Source: Clostridiales bacterium UBA6330 (GTDB lineage: Bacteria > Bacillota > Clostridia > Oscillospirales > CAG-272). From it: a stretch of DNA of 7,003 nt. The position numbers were made by a program, and so were the translations under genes. How positions within the stretch are numbered: the first letter of the stretch is position 1; the number at the start of each line of letters is the position of its first letter. Where the stretch lies: contig DJSQ01000104.1 in assembly GCA_002438075.1 (NCBI GenBank), positions 290 through 7,292 on the forward strand. Direction: 5' to 3'. The notes under the pieces are model-generated. The model was given only the letters and a program-made list of their open reading frames with translations, had not been told where the DNA came from and ran no database searches. Shown here in pieces: positions 6,491-7,003 of the stretch.

Positions 6491-6516
6491 AAAATAAAAA
6501 ATGCCGCCGTTCGGCG
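6491..6516 (-). terminator. Intrinsic terminator, minus strand
   Basis: CGCC-GAAC-GGCG stem followed after GCA by TTTTTTATTTT. It lies past the plus-strand antisense promoter, so it would stop any toxin transcript that runs through the shared terminator before it reaches the str operon promoter. The stem is short (4-5 bp) but the T-tract is good. Confidence 0.5.
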
Positions 6517-6536
6517 TGAGATTTTCCGCAAAGGGG

Positions 6537-6565
6537 TTGACAAAACGGAATAATTGTGCTATCAT
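6537..6565 (+). promoter_or_regulatory. Promoter of predicted antisense RNA
   Basis: TTGACA (6537-6542), a 17-nt spacer and TATCAT (6560-6565), with TGC before the -10. Start expected near A6572. The only structure downstream is a short RNA ending at the hairpin at 6612-6655; there is no credible plus-strand coding frame. Confidence 0.82.
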
Positions 6566-6590
6566 AAAGGTACGAGGGAACACCGAACGA

Positions 6591-6604
6591 CGGTTACTTC
6601 CTCC
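6591..6604. repeat. Inverted repeat arm, antisense RNA copy
   Basis: Plus strand CGGTTACTTCCTCC is the exact reverse complement of 6803-6816. Because the two transcripts run in opposite directions, both the antisense RNA and the toxin leader contain the same 14-nt sequence, whose CUUCCUCC part is an anti-SD motif. Confidence 0.7.
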
Positions 6605-6611
6605 GTTAGTC

Positions 6612-6660
6612 AAGAAATAACCGCTAACCTTGGAAGTGGAGGGCGGTTATTTCTTTTTAT
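6612..6660. terminator. Bidirectional terminator shared by toxin and antisense RNA
   Basis: AAGAAATAACCGC (6612-6624) and GCGGTTATTTCTT (6643-6655) form a perfect 13-bp stem with an 18-nt loop. On the plus strand the tail is TTTTTAT, a strong terminator. On the minus strand the U-rich part lies inside the stem (TTATTTCTT) before GACTAACGG, so termination of the toxin mRNA is probably weaker. The toxin stop codon (6649-6647) is within the stem. Confidence 0.85.
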
Positions 6661-6742
6661 AGATGTCACGCAACAGCCTGATGAGATTCAGCACAAAGTT
6701 GCCTAAAAGAAGAAGCTCATTTAAGGTTATGTGCACTGTCAT
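6647..6742 (-). CDS. Small hydrophobic peptide, candidate type I toxin
   Basis: 31-residue peptide with a polar N terminus (MTVHITLNE), a hydrophobic segment (about residues 10-24, LLLLGNFVLNLIRLL) and a charged tail RDIYKKK: a single short membrane helix with a lysine end, as in small membrane toxins and putative holin-like toxins of Firmicutes. ATG at 6742 lies directly after GGAGGGAGGTG; the SD is close to the ATG, and GTG at 6736 (29 residues) has the better 8-nt spacing from GGAGG, so either start is possible. A longer in-frame start at 6820 has no proper SD. It has its own consensus promoter, a leader of about 180 nt, an SD-masking hairpin and a convergent antisense RNA. I do not recognise a specific family; the toxin role is inferred from size, hydropathy and layout. 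Confidence 0.65.
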   Translation of the reverse strand: MTVHITLNELLLLGNFVLNLIRLLRDIYKKK

Positions 6743-6745
6743 CAC

Positions 6746-6773
6746 CTCCCTCCGAAAAAGCTTCCGGAGGAAG
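6746..6773 (-). promoter_or_regulatory. SD-sequestering hairpin of the toxin mRNA
   Basis: CTTCCTCCG (6773-6765) pairs over nine positions, one G·U, with CGGAGGGAG (6754-6746), which contains the ribosome binding site, around a GAAGCTTTTT loop. Translation should be low unless the stem is opened, a common device in type I toxin mRNAs. Confidence 0.7.
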
Positions 6774-6788
6774 AAAAGAAATATTTGG

Positions 6789-6809
6789 TTCCTCCGGTGT
6801 AAGGAGGAA
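6789..6809 (-). promoter_or_regulatory. Second anti-SD-like hairpin in the toxin leader
   Basis: TTCCTCC (6809-6803), loop TTACACC, GGAGGAA (6795-6789): a perfect 7-bp stem about 50 nt before the start codon. Its strands repeat the SD/anti-SD pair of the next hairpin, so strand exchange between the two hairpins, or with the antisense RNA, is possible. It may also be a ribosome standby or decoy site. Confidence 0.6.
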
Positions 6810-6816
6810 GTAACCG
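6803..6816. repeat. Inverted repeat arm, toxin leader copy
   Basis: Plus strand GGAGGAAGTAACCG, exact reverse complement of 6591-6604. In the toxin mRNA it reads CGGUUACUUCCUCC, the same as in the antisense RNA. Confidence 0.7.
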
Positions 6817-6907
6817 CCATAGGCTTGTCCGCTCCCAAAGGAGTGGTTTTTGCCTTGCGTCTTTTTACAGAAACACACAAGTGCCTTTCTGCACGATGTC
6901 CCCAAGT

Positions 6908-6925
6908 CCGCAGGTTGACCTGCGG
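6908..6925 (-). promoter_or_regulatory. 5'-terminal stem-loop of the toxin mRNA
   Basis: CCGCAGG-TCAA-CCTGCGG, a perfect 7-bp stem beginning one nucleotide after the expected start of transcription (near 6926). A stem at the very 5' end commonly protects long-lived toxin mRNAs from decay. No U-tract follows it. Confidence 0.6.
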
Positions 6926-6932
6926 CTTTTCT

Positions 6933-6961
6933 ATTATACACCCGTCAGCATGAATTGTCAA
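6933..6961 (-). promoter_or_regulatory. Promoter of the small-peptide (toxin) mRNA
   Basis: TTGACA (6961-6956), a 17-nt spacer and TATAAT (6938-6933), an exact housekeeping consensus. Start expected near G6926. It gives the peptide a dedicated strong promoter, independent of the str operon. Confidence 0.88.
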
Positions 6962-6982
6962 GAGTGCTTGGCGGATTTTTTT
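6942..6982 (+). terminator. Possible plus-strand terminator bordering the cassette
   Basis: CCGTCAGCA (6942-6950) pairs with TGCTTGGCGG (6965-6974) over nine positions, with one bulged T and one G·U, followed by A and seven T (6976-6982). It overlaps the toxin promoter and would stop plus-strand transcripts that pass the shared hairpin, possibly yielding a minor antisense RNA covering the whole toxin mRNA. Confidence 0.45.
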
Positions 6983-7003
6983 GCCCTTACACGGGTGCCG
7001 AGA

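Larger units (their letters stand above)
6572..6660 (+). ncRNA. Predicted antisense antitoxin RNA
   Basis: About 90-nt transcript bounded by a consensus promoter and a 13-bp terminator with a T-rich tail. Its 3' half is antisense to the 3' end of the convergent small-peptide gene (last codons and 3' untranslated region). Its middle contains CUUCCUCCG (6597-6605), identical to the strand that sequesters the toxin SD in the toxin leader, so it could pair with CGGAGGGAG at the SD or with CGGAGGAA in the upstream leader hairpin. This convergent layout with a shared terminator is that of known type I antitoxins (RatA/TxpA, par/fst). The function is inferred from layout. Confidence 0.65.

Noticed and set aside
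6338..6613. Minus-strand frame of 91 codons between the toxin gene and the rpsL promoter
   Set aside because: Starts with TTG and has no SD, crosses the antisense promoter and a terminator, and the product is not recognisable.
6743..6820. Longer toxin starting at ATG 6820 (57 codons, in frame)
   Set aside because: The nearest GGGAG is too far (about 11 nt) and the added part is the structured leader with SD hairpins; the short form has a strong SD.

Overview
The window looks like chromosome from a Gram-positive anaerobe of the class Clostridia, possibly an Oscillospirales/Ruminococcaceae relative. Three things suggest this: the S12, S7, EF-G and EF-Tu sequences are of Firmicutes type (S12 has the longer Gram-positive N-terminal region), ribosome binding sites are strong AGGAGG types throughout, and a riboflavin ECF S-component sits under an FMN riboswitch. 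No species assignment is possible from sequence alone. All protein genes lie on the minus strand, so the biological reading order runs from high to low coordinates.

Right part (about 6490-6985): a compact cassette with the architecture of a type I toxin-antitoxin locus. A consensus promoter (6961-6933, minus) drives an mRNA with a structured leader of about 180 nt, whose Shine-Dalgarno (SD) is locked in a 9-bp hairpin, followed by a 31-residue hydrophobic peptide with a lysine tail (6742-6647). A second consensus promoter on the plus strand (6537-6565) fires towards it and makes a predicted RNA of about 90 nt that ends at a shared 13-bp terminator hairpin overlapping the toxin stop codon. This RNA carries a copy of the leader's own SD-sequestering segment. 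Possible terminators just beyond each promoter bracket the cassette. This is the least ordinary part of the window.

Middle (about 6320-1689): the classical str operon, rpsL-rpsG-fusA-tuf (S12, S7, EF-G, EF-Tu). It is driven by a consensus TTGACA-17-TATAAT promoter with extended -10 at 6320-6292 and closed by a strong intrinsic terminator after tuf. A 17-nt perfect inverted repeat flanks rpsL: one copy next to the rpsL SD, the other in the unusually long rpsL-rpsG spacer. The two copies could pair within the mRNA. S12 carries Arg where almost all bacteria have Lys88 (E. coli numbering), a position linked to streptomycin resistance.

Left part (1677-1): a small transaldolase-family gene (fsa/talC type) begins directly after the tuf terminator with no room for its own promoter, so it is probably expressed by readthrough or from within tuf. 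Next come an FMN riboswitch, a riboswitch-controlled terminator and ribU, the riboflavin-binding subunit of an ECF transporter. The window ends just past the ribU stop, where an SD-like sequence suggests another gene follows.

No tRNA, rRNA, CRISPR array, insertion sequence or phage gene was seen.
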